Part shown: positions 30,629 to 38,936 of the stretch, piece after piece
How positions within the stretch are numbered: the first letter of the stretch is position 1
Layout of the letters: each line of letters starts with the position of its first letter
Source: an uncultured Collinsella sp.
GTDB lineage: Bacteria > Actinomycetota > Coriobacteriia > Coriobacteriales > Coriobacteriaceae
Reading direction: 5' to 3'
DNA: 46,793 nt
Assembly: GCA_900541875.1 (NCBI GenBank)
Contig: UQLF01000015.1
Coordinates: forward strand, 1-46,793
Program-made: the position numbers and the translations under genes
Notes under the pieces: generated by a model
What the model saw: only the letters and a program-made list of their open reading frames with translations
Told to the model about the DNA's origin: nothing
Database searches by the model: none

Positions 30629-31882
30629 ATGGCGCAGGAACACGATCTGTTTGATGACATTATCGAGATCAGCAAGGGTTTCGACTTTCTTAAAAACCCG
30701 CTTGGCGGTGTGACCGATGCACTCGATCCGTCGGCGCCGCAGTGGAATCCTGCCGACTACAAGGAGCGTCCGCGCGGTAACACCATTCCGTGCCTGACCT
30801 GCAAAAACGAAAAGAGCGGCTGCACCGCGTGCATGGACGTGTGCCCGGTCAACGCTATCGAGGTCGAGGAAGACGCCATCGAGATCCTCGACTCCTGTCG
30901 CAAGTGCGGCCTGTGCGCCGCTGCCTGTCCGACCGAGGCAATCATCTCGCCGCGCTTGGCGCCCAAAAACGTCTACGACGACATTGTCTCGGCGGCTACG
31001 AGCCACGAGACCGCCTACGTCACCTGCACGCGTGCCCTTAAGCGCATGCCGCGCGAGAACGAAGTCGTCGTTGCCTGCGTGGGCGATATTACGGCCGAGA
31101 CCTGGTTCTCGGTACTGGCAGACTATCCCAACGTGAGTGTGTACCTGCCGTTGGGCGTGTGCGATAAATGCCGCAACACCGGCGGTGAGGACATTCTGGG
31201 CGAGGCGATTGCGAAGGCCGAGGAGTGGTCCGGCACGGGTATGGGCTTGGAGGTCGACTCCAAGAGCCTCAAATGCCATAAGCGCCGCGAGTACGAGCGC
31301 AAGGAGTACATGGAAAAGATCGCCCGCACCACGGGCCTGACGGTGACCAAGCTCAATCCGGCGACGGCGGCGCTGGCCTCGGTGACGCAAAAGCTCAAGG
31401 CCCATCGCCATCAGATTACCCAGCTGGAGCGCACGCTCAACACCATGTGCGGCACCACGACGACCAAGCGTCGCCGTTCGCTCACGCACGGGCGGCAGCT
31501 GGTGCTCTCGACGCTGCAAAACCACCCCGAGCTTGCCCAGAACATGCAGGTGAGCACGCCGGAGTGCGATTTTGACAAGTGCACGTCGTGCGGCGAGTGC
31601 GTCAATGTATGCCCCACGTTCGCCTGCGATTTGGTGGGAAGCGGTCGCTTTGCACTGGAGTCCACGTATTGCCTAGGTTGCGGAGCTTGCGTCAAGGTGT
31701 GTCCCGAGCATGCGCTTAAGTTGGTTGAGCATGATGCATCCAACCTGGTGGTCGTCGATCCCGAGGCCGAGGAAAAGGCCGCCCAGAAGGCGAAGGCTCA
31801 TGAAGAAGCTGAGAAGGTCAAGGCCGAAGCAAAGGCCAAGCTCGACAAGATGCTCGATCAGGTGGAGAAGCTCGCAGACTAG
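30629..31882 (+). CDS. Polyferredoxin-like 4Fe-4S protein
   Basis: This 417-residue protein carries four ferredoxin-type cysteine clusters. The N-terminal pair is CLTCKNEKSGCTACMDVCP and CRKCGLCAAACP; the C-terminal pair is CTSCGECVNVCP and CLGCGACVKVCP. Between them lies a middle domain with further cysteines (VVACVGD, GVCDKCRNTGG) and a helical stretch. The C-terminus is a charged, probably coiled-coil tail (EEKAAQKAKAHEEAEKVKAE). There are no membrane segments. I chose ATG 30629, preceded by GGGAGG at 8 bp. It is likely an electron-transfer protein; the partner is not identifiable, although the neighbouring dehydrogenases are NAD-linked and need no ferredoxin. Confidence 0.82.
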   Translation: MAQEHDLFDDIIEISKGFDFLKNPLGGVTDALDPSAPQWNPADYKERPRGNTIPCLTCKNEKSGCTACMDVCPVNAIEVEEDAIEILDSCRKCGLCAAACPTEAIISPRLAPKNVYDDIVSAATSHETAYVTCTRALKRMPRENEVVVACVGDITAETWFSVLADYPNVSVYLPLGVCDKCRNTGGEDILGEAIAKAEEWSGTGMGLEVDSKSLKCHKRREYERKEYMEKIARTTGLTVTKLNPATAALASVTQKLKAHRHQITQLERTLNTMCGTTTTKRRRSLTHGRQLVLSTLQNHPELAQNMQVSTPECDFDKCTSCGECVNVCPTFACDLVGSGRFALESTYCLGCGACVKVCPEHALKLVEHDASNLVVVDPEAEEKAAQKAKAHEEAEKVKAEAKAKLDKMLDQVEKLAD

Positions 31883-31900
31883 CTAAAAGAACGTAAATGA

Positions 31901-31932
31901 TGGCCGGTGGGACAGGTACTGCCCCACCGGCC
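31901..31932. other. GC-rich hairpin after the polyferredoxin gene
   Basis: GGCCGGTGGG pairs with CCCACCGGCC around a 10-base loop. On the plus strand it is followed by an A-run rather than a T-run, so on its own it is a poor terminator. It sits beside the longer hairpin that terminates the convergent GntR gene. Confidence 0.55.
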
Positions 31933-32004
31933 AAAAAAGTTGCGGTGGAATAGTTCCTGTTTTGCCCTTAAGCTGGCCATTCTAGGAACTATTCCACCGC
32001 AACT
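31932..32004 (-). terminator. Long-stem terminator of the GntR gene
   Basis: Bases 31938-31958 and 31984-32004 are 21-bp perfect inverted arms around a 25-base loop. On the minus strand the stem is followed by TTTTTT, and it begins 9 bp after the GntR stop. The stem is far longer than needed for termination and resembles a palindromic repeat recruited as a terminator. Confidence 0.75.
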
Positions 32005-32013
32005 AATAAATGG

Positions 32014-32769
32014 TTAGTTCATGCTGCTTTGGTGGCCGGTTCGACCGGTACCGTTGCGCGTCACGGTTTCATGGAGCAAAAAGAACCCGGGGACCTGTTT
32101 TGTCTCGGTGTATTCCATAAGGATGCCGTCGGCGTTGTAGGTCTGCCCGCGTATAACGGCGAGTGCGTTAAAGTCGTCGAGATCGAGCACGCGCGCATCT
32201 TCGGGCGTGGGGTGCTCAATCGTTACATCGCGTTTGCCCGTGGCAATCTTAATGCCAAGGTCTTCTTCGAGGTAACGATAAATCGAATCGTTGACAATCT
32301 CGGGTGTCAGTCCCGGTACCTGTGAGCTTAGGTAATAGGAGTCGTCGGAGCACACGGCATGTCCGTCTGCATAACGAATGCGTTTGGCGCGTGTGAGCTC
32401 ACAGCCTTCGGGAAACCCGGTAATCCCGGAGAGTGCCTTGCTACAGACGAGGAGCTCAAAGACGGTGGTGACAGTCTTGAGCTCAAAGCCTCGGCTGGTC
32501 GCGATTTCCTTAAAGGTCTCGAGTCCGCCGCCACCACGACTCTTCTCGTCACTGATGTTGCGAATGACGCGCATGCCTTTGCCTTGCTGGGGGAGCACGT
32601 AACCATCTGCCGCAAGCATCGAGATGGCGCGACGGACCGTCATGCGTGAACAGTCAAACAGCTGCGTGAGCTCAGTCTCCGAAGGCAGATAACTCTGATA
32701 GGCGTATGTGCCGTCGTCAATCGACTGCTTCACGTTGTCATAAATAGTTTGGAAGATGGCTCGCGCCAT
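32014..32769 (-). CDS. GntR-family (HutC/UTRA) transcriptional regulator
   Basis: This 251-residue protein has an N-terminal GntR winged helix-turn-helix (SETELTQLFDCSRMTVRRAI, followed by SMLAADGYVLPQQGKGMRV) and a C-terminal UTRA ligand-binding domain (ALSGITGFPEGCELTRAKRIRYADG, IYRYLEEDLGIKI, YNADGILMEYTETKQVPGFF). Such regulators typically sense a phosphorylated sugar. It is co-directional with and 65 bp downstream of the zinc dehydrogenase gene, and divergent from the alpha-glucoside PTS genes. Two copies of ACTTGTCTAGATA flank the divergent promoter region and are the obvious operators. It most likely represses the regulon until a 6-phospho-sugar is present; ligand and sign are inference. 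ATG 32769 follows AGGAG. Confidence 0.88.
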   Translation of the reverse strand: MARAIFQTIYDNVKQSIDDGTYAYQSYLPSETELTQLFDCSRMTVRRAISMLAADGYVLPQQGKGMRVIRNISDEKSRGGGGLETFKEIATSRGFELKTVTTVFELLVCSKALSGITGFPEGCELTRAKRIRYADGHAVCSDDSYYLSSQVPGLTPEIVNDSIYRYLEEDLGIKIATGKRDVTIEHPTPEDARVLDLDDFNALAVIRGQTYNADGILMEYTETKQVPGFFLLHETVTRNGTGRTGHQSSMN

Positions 32770-32834
32770 GACGGTCTCCTAGAGCTGGGCGCGTGAACGA
32801 CGGATGAGGGCCGCCCGCGCAGGTGTCAATCGAT

Positions 32835-33860
32835 TTACTTGCTGGGGTCGATTATATATTTGCCCATGGCACGCAGGGCCGGGTCTGACAGGATGGCGCC
32901 GAGTTCATCGAGGGAAGCTGCCTTTGCGACCATCGAGGATACGTCGAGCCTGCCAGAGTCGATGAGCTCGAGCGCGCGACGCTGCGTATAAGGGTTGATG
33001 TAGGACGAGGTGAGCACAAGCTCCTTCTGGAAGACCTCGAAGGGCTTGACGGTGATTGTCTCATCGGGCTTGGTGAGGCCGAACATCATGACCGTAGCCT
33101 TGTGGCCGGCGATCTGGATGGCCTGCTCGATGGTGACGGGCTTGCCAACACACTCGATAACGACATCGACGTTGCCGACGCCCTCCTGCTTCAGGCGGGC
33201 CGGGACGTCCTCGTGGATGGAGTCGATCGTCAGATCGGCGCCGAGCTTGAGTGCAACCTCGCGTTTGCCCTCGACAGGCTCGAGCAAGACGACTTTGGTG
33301 GCGCCGGCGTTTTTGGCAAGCTGCATCATGAGCAGGCCGATCATGCCGCCGCCGATAACGACAACTGTGCTGCCGGGCTTGATGCTGCACATATCGATGC
33401 CGTGCAGGCAGCAGGCGACGGGCTCGGTCATAGCACCCTGCTCAAAGCTGGTGTGATCGCCCAACTTGTAGACTTGCTGCATATCGACGGAGCAGTACTC
33501 CGCAAAGCCGCCGTTAACGGTGGTGCCGTAGCCGGTCATATGCTCGCAGTAGTGGTTGATTCCGTCACGGCAGGGTTCGCAGCAGCCGCAGGGATGGTTT
33601 GGGTCAATGCACACGCGATCGCCCGGTTTAAAGTCGGTGACGTCGCTGCCTACGGCCTCGACAACGCCCGCAAACTCATGACCAAGGATCGTAGGCGGGG
33701 TAACGTCGGCTGCACCCTTGTCGCCTTCATAGATATGAACGTCGGTACCGCAGACGCCGCAAGCTTTGACGTTGATCAGAACGTCGCGCCTGCCCACGGC
33801 CGGCTTTGCCGATTCCTCGACTCTGAGGTCGTGCTTTCCATAGAAGACCGCGCTTTTCAT
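32835..33860 (-). CDS. Zinc-dependent medium-chain dehydrogenase (sorbitol/threonine DH-like)
   Basis: This 341-residue protein is a medium-chain zinc dehydrogenase. Catalytic zinc ligands are visible in KACGVCGTDVHIYEG (Cys) and GHEFAG (His, Glu). The structural zinc loop is GCCEPCRDGINHYC, and the NAD loop is VVVIGGGMIGLL. Length and loop spacing fit polyol or L-threonine dehydrogenases (GatD/SorD/Tdh class), and the DPNHPCG stretch matches that group. ATG 33860 follows AAGGAG. It is divergent from an alpha-glucoside PTS and upstream of the GntR gene on the same strand, so it probably oxidises the aglycone released from the transported glucoside, for example a polyol. That last step is inference. 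Confidence 0.85.
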   Translation of the reverse strand: MKSAVFYGKHDLRVEESAKPAVGRRDVLINVKACGVCGTDVHIYEGDKGAADVTPPTILGHEFAGVVEAVGSDVTDFKPGDRVCIDPNHPCGCCEPCRDGINHYCEHMTGYGTTVNGGFAEYCSVDMQQVYKLGDHTSFEQGAMTEPVACCLHGIDMCSIKPGSTVVVIGGGMIGLLMMQLAKNAGATKVVLLEPVEGKREVALKLGADLTIDSIHEDVPARLKQEGVGNVDVVIECVGKPVTIEQAIQIAGHKATVMMFGLTKPDETITVKPFEVFQKELVLTSSYINPYTQRRALELIDSGRLDVSSMVAKAASLDELGAILSDPALRAMGKYIIDPSK

Positions 33861-33928
33861 GGTGACTCCTTAACGTGGCGGTGAATGTTGTAATGAAGTA
33901 TAGGTATGCAAACATCCTTATACAAGCC

Positions 33929-33941
33929 TATCTAGACAAGT
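33929..33941. promoter_or_regulatory. Candidate GntR operator, dehydrogenase side
   Basis: TATCTAGACAAGT is the exact reverse complement of the 13-mer ACTTGTCTAGATA in the second site at 34057-34069. It lies 69 bp upstream of the dehydrogenase start. A related half CTTATACAAG lies next to it (33918-33926 region). Confidence 0.65.
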
Positions 33942-34056
33942 CGATAAATATTTTGTTTTAGAAGTTTTAGACAAACAGGCAATAACAGGCAAAACCTTTG
34001 AAATAAACCGTTCACCGTCAAATATCGACCGCTGACCGAACATGGAAACCGTATTA

Positions 34057-34072
34057 ACTTGTCTAGATAAGT
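34057..34072. promoter_or_regulatory. Candidate GntR operator, PTS side
   Basis: ACTTGTCTAGATAAGT is a near-palindrome with ACTT/AAGT ends and a CTAG centre. A -10-like TATGAT (34075-34080) follows at once, so a bound regulator would cover the -35/-10 spacer of the PTS promoter. Together with the site at 33929 it defines a shared operator for the divergent units. Confidence 0.7.
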
Positions 34073-34217
34073 GATATGATAAAAATAGAAGCGCAAGAAG
34101 TCAGGGAAGCGGGCCCACCCGTCCTATTGCACGAGGTACACGCAAACGGCGCGTCTGCGGTCTCGAGTGAAGCCAAAACCGCAGCCGCTCCGAATGAAGA
34201 GAGGGGGATTCCCCGTC

Positions 34218-35828
34218 ATGATGCAAAAGATACAACGTTTCGGCGGTGCAATGTACACGCCTGCAATTCTTTTCGCATTTTCCGGAATCGTCGTCGGCCT
34301 GGGTACGTTGTTTACCACCGAGGCGATCTTTGGCGAGATGGCCACTGCGGGTCATCTTTGGTTTGATTGCTGGAATGTGCTGCTCCAGGGTGGTTGGACG
34401 CTCTTTAACCAGATGCCGTTGCTGTTTTGCGTAGCGTTGCCAATCTCGCTCGCGAACAAGCAGAACGCTCGCTGCTGCATGGAGGCTTTGGCCATCTACC
34501 TTACCTTCAACTACTTTGTAAGCACAATCTTGGGGCAGTGGGGCCCTGTCTTTGGGGTCGACTACTCTGTCGAGGCGGGCAGCGGTACTGGTCTTGCCAC
34601 TATCGCAAGCATCAAAACGCTTGATATGGGCATCATGGGCGCGCTTATCATTTCAGGTATCGCCACGATGCTTCACAACAAGTACTTCGACACCGAACTT
34701 CCTGAGTGGCTGGGCGTGTTCTCGGGCTCCGTGTTCATCTATATGATCGGTTTCTTCGTTATGGTTCCGGTCGCTCTTATCGCCTGCCTGGTGTGGCCGC
34801 ATGTTCAGGCTGCTATCTCTGCCTTCCAGGGATTCATCCTTTCCGCCGGTACGTTTGGCGTGGGTGTCTTTGCTTTCTTCGAGCGCGTGCTGATCCCTAC
34901 AGGCCTGCACCACTTTATCTATACGCCGTTCTATTACGACAACGCGGCGGTCAACGGCGGCATCTTTGCTGCTTGGGCCAACATCCTGCCCCAACTGGCT
35001 GCCGATCCGAGCATTGCTCTTAAGGATGCCGCACCCTGGGCTGCCTATACCTGCCCTGGTTGGACTAAGGTCTTCGGCTCGCTTGGCGTCGCCATTGCGT
35101 TTTATATGACCGCCAAACCCGAGCGCAAGCAGCGCGTCAAGGCTCTGCTCATTCCCGTCACCCTTACCGCTATGCTTTGCGGTATCACCGAGCCGCTTGA
35201 CTTCACCTTCCTGTTCATCGCGCCCGGCCTGTTCGTCGTCCACTGCGTGCTCGGAGCGCTTGGCTGCATGGCTCAAAACCTCCTTGGCGTCGTGGGCATC
35301 TTCGACGGCGGCATCATCTCGATGCTCTCGTGGGACTGGCTGCCCCTTTGGGCCGCACACGGTCTGCAGTACGCCATCTCCATCCTTGTCGGTCTGTGCT
35401 TTACCGCCCTTTGGGTCGTGGTCTTCCGTTTCCTGATCGTCAAGTTCGACTTTAAGACCCCCGGTCGCGAGGATGACGATGTTGAGGTCGAGCTCAAGTC
35501 CAAGGCCGACTACAAGCAAAAGCAGGGCGGTGCTGCTGCTGGCAAATCGGTCGCCCAGAGTAAAGATGATGAGCGCTTGGTGCTTGCCGAGAAGATCCTC
35601 GATCTGCTCGGTGGCACGGATAACATCATCGATGTAACTAACTGCGCTACCCGTCTGCGCGTTAACGTCAAGGACAAGAGCGTCGTTGCACCCGAGGCTT
35701 CCTTCAAGGCGATCGGTACGCATGGCTTGGTGGTCCAAGGTCAGTCAATCCAGGTCATCATCGGCCTTACCGTCCCGCAGGTTCGCGAGAAGTTCGAGAG
35801 TCTTCTGAAGTTCGAGAGTCTTCTGTAA
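34218..35828 (+). CDS. PTS alpha-glucoside EIICB transporter
   Basis: This 536-residue membrane protein is an EIICB of the glucose/alpha-glucoside PTS family, which imports and 6-phosphorylates a sugar. The EIIC part (1-420) has about ten hydrophobic segments and the family motifs GLHHFIYTPFYYDNA and GITEPLDFTFLFIAPGLF. After a charged linker comes EIIB, with the phosphocysteine Cys476 in VTNCATRLRVNV. No EIIA domain is present. I chose ATG 34218, with GAGGGGG 10 bp upstream; ATG 34221 is equally possible. The last six residues KFESLL are duplicated by an 18-bp tandem repeat at the stop. A GH4 gene for the phosphorylated product follows. Confidence 0.9.
   Translation: MMQKIQRFGGAMYTPAILFAFSGIVVGLGTLFTTEAIFGEMATAGHLWFDCWNVLLQGGWTLFNQMPLLFCVALPISLANKQNARCCMEALAIYLTFNYFVSTILGQWGPVFGVDYSVEAGSGTGLATIASIKTLDMGIMGALIISGIATMLHNKYFDTELPEWLGVFSGSVFIYMIGFFVMVPVALIACLVWPHVQAAISAFQGFILSAGTFGVGVFAFFERVLIPTGLHHFIYTPFYYDNAAVNGGIFAAWANILPQLAADPSIALKDAAPWAAYTCPGWTKVFGSLGVAIAFYMTAKPERKQRVKALLIPVTLTAMLCGITEPLDFTFLFIAPGLFVVHCVLGALGCMAQNLLGVVGIFDGGIISMLSWDWLPLWAAHGLQYAISILVGLCFTALWVVVFRFLIVKFDFKTPGREDDDVEVELKSKADYKQKQGGAAAGKSVAQSKDDERLVLAEKILDLLGGTDNIIDVTNCATRLRVNVKDKSVVAPEASFKAIGTHGLVVQGQSIQVIIGLTVPQVREKFESLLKFESLL
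35790..35825 (+). repeat. 18-bp tandem duplication at the EIICB 3' end
   Basis: Bases 35790-35807 and 35808-35825 are identical, directly before the TAA. The result is the C-terminal KFESLLKFESLL. It is in frame, so function is probably kept; it could be a recent slippage event. Confidence 0.9.
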
Positions 35829-35846
35829 ACCATCGTCCATCGAAAC

Positions 35847-35886
35847 AATCGGCCTTGCAGAGCCGGTATGCACCGCAAGGCCGATT
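35847..35886 (+). other. Intercistronic hairpin between EIICB and GH4 genes
   Basis: Perfect 12-bp arms AATCGGCCTTGC (35847-35858) and GCAAGGCCGATT (35875-35886) flank a 16-base loop. There is no T-run. It may stabilise or process the mRNA or attenuate GH4 expression relative to the transporter. Confidence 0.6.
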
Positions 35887-35984
35887 CTAGAGATAAAAAA
35901 CTCCACTTCTAGGTAACAATTCCAAACCGCGCAAGGCCGCGTGCGGGGACGGATTGAGCAAGCGGCCAGAATGAGGAGGACATC

Positions 35985-37328
35985 ATGTCCAAGAAGAACT
36001 ATGCCGTGACCATTGCCGGCGGTGGCTCCACCTTCACCCCGGGCATTGCCCTGATGCTGCTCGAGGAGCGCGACCGCTTCCCGGTCAACAAGGTGACCTT
36101 CTATGACAACAACGCCGAGCGCCAGGAGATCGTTGCCAAGGCGTGCGAGATCTACTTCCACGAGAACGCACCCGAGGTTGAGTTCAACTACACCACCGAC
36201 CCCGAAACCGCTTTTACCGGCACTGACTTCGTCCTTGCTCACATCCGCGTGGGTCTGTACGCCATGCGCGAGCTCGACGAGAAGATCCCCCTCAAGTACG
36301 GCTGCGTTGGTCAGGAGACCTGCGGCGCCGGCGGCATCGCCTACGGTATGCGCTCCATCGGCGGTGTCATCGAGATCCTGGACTACATGGAGAAGTACAG
36401 CCCCAACGCCTGGATGCTCAACTACTCCAACCCCGCGGCTATCGTCGCAGAGGCTTGCCGCGTGCTGCGTCCCAACAGCCGCATCATCAACATCTGTGAC
36501 ATGCCGATCGACCTCATGGATAAGATGAGCCGTATGTGCGGCATCAAGGATCGTCGCGAGCTGCAGTACAGCTACTACGGCCTCAACCACTTTGGTTGGT
36601 GGAGCAAGATCTACGACAAGGAGGGTAACGACCTCATGCCGCAGATCAAGGAGCACATGGCAAAGAACGGCTACTTGGACGGCATTGAGCACGAGGCCGG
36701 TAAGGAGCAGCACGTCGAGGAGAGCTGGATTCACACCTTCGGCAAGGCCAAGGATGTCTATGCTGTCGATCCCGAGACGATTCCCAATACCTACCTCAAG
36801 TATTACCTGTACCCGGACTATGTCGTCGAGACGTCTGACCCCAACTACACTCGCGCCAATGAGGTTATGGACGGCCGCGAGAAGAAGGTCTTTGGCGCTT
36901 GCCGCGACATCATCGCCAAGGGTACTGCCAAGGACGGCGGCTTTGAGCCGGATGTACATGCCAACTACATCGTCGACCTTGCCTGCGCACTGGCCGAGAA
37001 TACGCTCGAGCGCTTCCTGCTGATCGTCCCCAACGATGGCGCTGTGCCCAACTTCGACCCGACGGCCATGGTCGAGGTGCCTTGCATCGTCGGTTCCAAC
37101 GGCTTTGAGAAGATCTGCCAGGGCCCGATTCCGCAGTTCCAGAAGGGCCTGATGGAGCAGCAGGTTTCCGTCGAGAAGCTCGTTGTCCAGGCTTGGGTCG
37201 AGGGCAGCTACCAGAAGCTCTGGCAGGCGCTCACGCTCTCCAAGACCATTCCTTCGGCAAGCGTTGCTAAGCAGATCCTGGACGAGCTCATCGAGGCCAA
37301 CAAGGATTTCTGGCCCGAGCTTAAGTAA
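35985..37328 (+). CDS. 6-phospho-alpha-glucosidase, GH4
   Basis: This 447-residue enzyme is a family 4 glycoside hydrolase, which cleaves 6-phospho-glucosides by an NAD+ and Mn2+ dependent redox mechanism. The NAD loop is TIAGGGSTFTPG (residues 9-20). Residues 171-174 are Cys-Asp-Met-Pro, the known signature of 6-phospho-alpha-glucosidases as opposed to beta-glucosidases or galactosidases; the metal His202 is in GLNHFGWW. Other marks are MLNYSNPAAIVAEA and VGQETCGAGG. ATG 35985 follows GGAGGACATC. It lies 156 bp after EIICB behind a hairpin and completes a PTS route: import and phosphorylation, then hydrolysis to glucose-6-phosphate and an aglycone. Confidence 0.92.
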   Translation: MSKKNYAVTIAGGGSTFTPGIALMLLEERDRFPVNKVTFYDNNAERQEIVAKACEIYFHENAPEVEFNYTTDPETAFTGTDFVLAHIRVGLYAMRELDEKIPLKYGCVGQETCGAGGIAYGMRSIGGVIEILDYMEKYSPNAWMLNYSNPAAIVAEACRVLRPNSRIINICDMPIDLMDKMSRMCGIKDRRELQYSYYGLNHFGWWSKIYDKEGNDLMPQIKEHMAKNGYLDGIEHEAGKEQHVEESWIHTFGKAKDVYAVDPETIPNTYLKYYLYPDYVVETSDPNYTRANEVMDGREKKVFGACRDIIAKGTAKDGGFEPDVHANYIVDLACALAENTLERFLLIVPNDGAVPNFDPTAMVEVPCIVGSNGFEKICQGPIPQFQKGLMEQQVSVEKLVVQAWVEGSYQKLWQALTLSKTIPSASVAKQILDELIEANKDFWPELK

Positions 37329-37368
37329 GGACTACTGTCTCGAACTCTCACGCATCTCTGCTTCATTT

Positions 37369-37412
37369 GCGCCGCCGCGGTGTCCGGATTCGCCCGGATG
37401 CTGCGGCGGCGC
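37369..37412. other. GC-rich hairpin before ychF
   Basis: GCGCCGCCGC (37369-37378) pairs perfectly with GCGGCGGCGC (37403-37412). A -10-like TATACT (37413-37418) follows at once, so the stem abuts the likely ychF promoter. No T-run is present. Confidence 0.5.
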
Positions 37413-37455
37413 TATACTTATACAGTTTGAAGTACCTGTACCAAAAGGAGCTGTC

Positions 37456-38532
37456 GTGTCCCTTTCCATCGGTATCGTGGGCCTGCCCAACGTGGGCAAG
37501 TCGACGCTGTTCACCGCGCTTACCAAAAAGACCGGCCTTGCCGCCAACTACCCGTTCGCCACGATCGACCCCAACGTGGGTATCGTCGACGTGCCCGATA
37601 GCCGCCTGCAAAAGCTTGCCGACATCGTCAACCCGGGCCGCATTGTGCCGGCTACGGTCGAGTTTGTCGACATCGCGGGCCTGGTGAAGGGTGCCAACGA
37701 GGGCGAGGGCCTGGGCAACCAGTTCTTGGCAAACATCCGCGAGACCGATGCCATCTGCGAGGTCGTGCGCTACTTTAAGGACCCCAACGTCATGCGTGAG
37801 GTGGGCCGCACGGGCGAGTTCGTCGATCCTGCCGGCGATGCCGACACCATCATGACCGAGCTTATCCTGGCCGACATGGGCACGCTCGAGAAGCAGCTGC
37901 CCAAGCTCGAGAAGGAGGCCAAGCGCGACAAGGAGCTCATGCCCAAGTTCGAGGTGGCCAAGCGCCTGCTTGCCTGGCTCAACGAGGGCAAGCGCGCCGC
38001 ATCCATGGAGATGACCGACGAGGAGCGTGCCGCCGCCAAGGGCCTGTTCCTGCTCACTATGAAGCCCATCCTGTATGTGGCCAACGTGGACGAGGATATG
38101 CTCAACGACGATCTGGCGCCCATCGATGGTGTCAAGCCGCTGCCCATCTGCGCCAAGATCGAGGCTGAGCTTTCCGAGCTCGATCCCGAGGATGCGGCCG
38201 ACTACCTGGAGAGCCTGGGCCTGGAACAGCCCGGCCTGGACGTGCTCGCGCAGGCCGCCTACAAGCTGCTCGGCCTGCAGTCGTTCTTTACGGCTGGCGA
38301 GATGGAGGTCAAGGCCTGGACGGTTCGCCAAGGCGCGACTGCCCCGCAGGCTGCCGGCGTCATCCACACCGACTTTGAGCGCGGCTTTATTAAGGCCGAG
38401 GTCATTGGCTACGACGACTACATCGAGCTCGGCGGCGAGCAGGGCGCCAAGGCCGCCGGCAAGTTGCGTATTGAGGGCAAGGACTATGTCATGGCCGATG
38501 GCGACGTCGTGCACTTCCGCTTTAACGTGTAA
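37456..38532 (+). CDS. ychF: Redox-regulated/universally conserved GTPase (ATPase) YchF
   Basis: YchF (Ola1) is a universally conserved Obg-family P-loop protein that prefers ATP and associates with ribosomes. The 358-residue protein has P-loop GLPNVGKST, switch stretch YPFATIDPNVGIV, DIAGLVKGANEGEGLGNQFL, and the C-terminal TGS-like end DYVMADGDVVHFRFNV. In place of NKxD it has VANVDED, as is normal for this family. I chose GTG 37456, which gives the start SLSIGIVGLP; AAAAGGAG lies 6 bp upstream. The long open frame upstream overlaps the GH4 end and is not coding. Confidence 0.95.
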   Translation: MSLSIGIVGLPNVGKSTLFTALTKKTGLAANYPFATIDPNVGIVDVPDSRLQKLADIVNPGRIVPATVEFVDIAGLVKGANEGEGLGNQFLANIRETDAICEVVRYFKDPNVMREVGRTGEFVDPAGDADTIMTELILADMGTLEKQLPKLEKEAKRDKELMPKFEVAKRLLAWLNEGKRAASMEMTDEERAAAKGLFLLTMKPILYVANVDEDMLNDDLAPIDGVKPLPICAKIEAELSELDPEDAADYLESLGLEQPGLDVLAQAAYKLLGLQSFFTAGEMEVKAWTVRQGATAPQAAGVIHTDFERGFIKAEVIGYDDYIELGGEQGAKAAGKLRIEGKDYVMADGDVVHFRFNV

Positions 38533-38543
38533 GGACGACGCAT

Positions 38544-38927
38544 ATGTTCAAATATGGCAAAAAAGCCGGCTACATGGGCATCGCACTGCTGGTGCTTGCG
38601 GTGCTTCCGCTGGTGGTCGCAGCGTTTGTAATCCCCAACATTGGCCCCGAGGTGGCAACGAAGTTTAACGCAGCCGGCGAGGTGACGCGATGGGGCAAGA
38701 GCTACGAGCTGCTGGCGCTACCGGTGCTCAACCTGCTGCTGAGCGTGGCGACATACTTTACGGCGGGACGTCAAGCCAAAAACAATGATGACTCCGCCGC
38801 CATGGCGCGCATCGTGTGCGAACGCTACCTGCGCAACGGTTGCATCACGGGTGTGTTCCTCAACGTGATCAACGTTTACTTTATGTACTCGGCGATTACC
38901 GGAACGGGCTTTGGCTTTGGTTTCTAG
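38544..38927 (+). CDS. DUF1648-like membrane protein
   Basis: This 127-residue protein has a hydrophobic N-terminal helix (GIALLVLAVLPLVVAAFVI), then a short loop EVATKFNAAGEVTRWGKSY that matches the DUF1648 signature (P-x-HF-x-x-x-G-x-x-D-x-x-x in SdpI-like proteins), and two further hydrophobic segments (LLALPVLNLLLSVATYF, VFLNVINVYFMYSAI). It is therefore a small integral membrane protein, function unknown. SdpI immunity proteins share this domain but are longer. The ATG follows AAGGA and lies 11 bp after the ychF stop, so it is probably co-transcribed. Confidence 0.75.
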   Translation: MFKYGKKAGYMGIALLVLAVLPLVVAAFVIPNIGPEVATKFNAAGEVTRWGKSYELLALPVLNLLLSVATYFTAGRQAKNNDDSAAMARIVCERYLRNGCITGVFLNVINVYFMYSAITGTGFGFGF

Positions 38928-38936
38928 CTTGTCCTT

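Noticed and set aside
37183..37455. N-terminal extension of ychF
   Set aside because: It overlaps the 3' end of the GH4 gene and the hairpin before the promoter; GTG 37456 gives the conserved YchF start.
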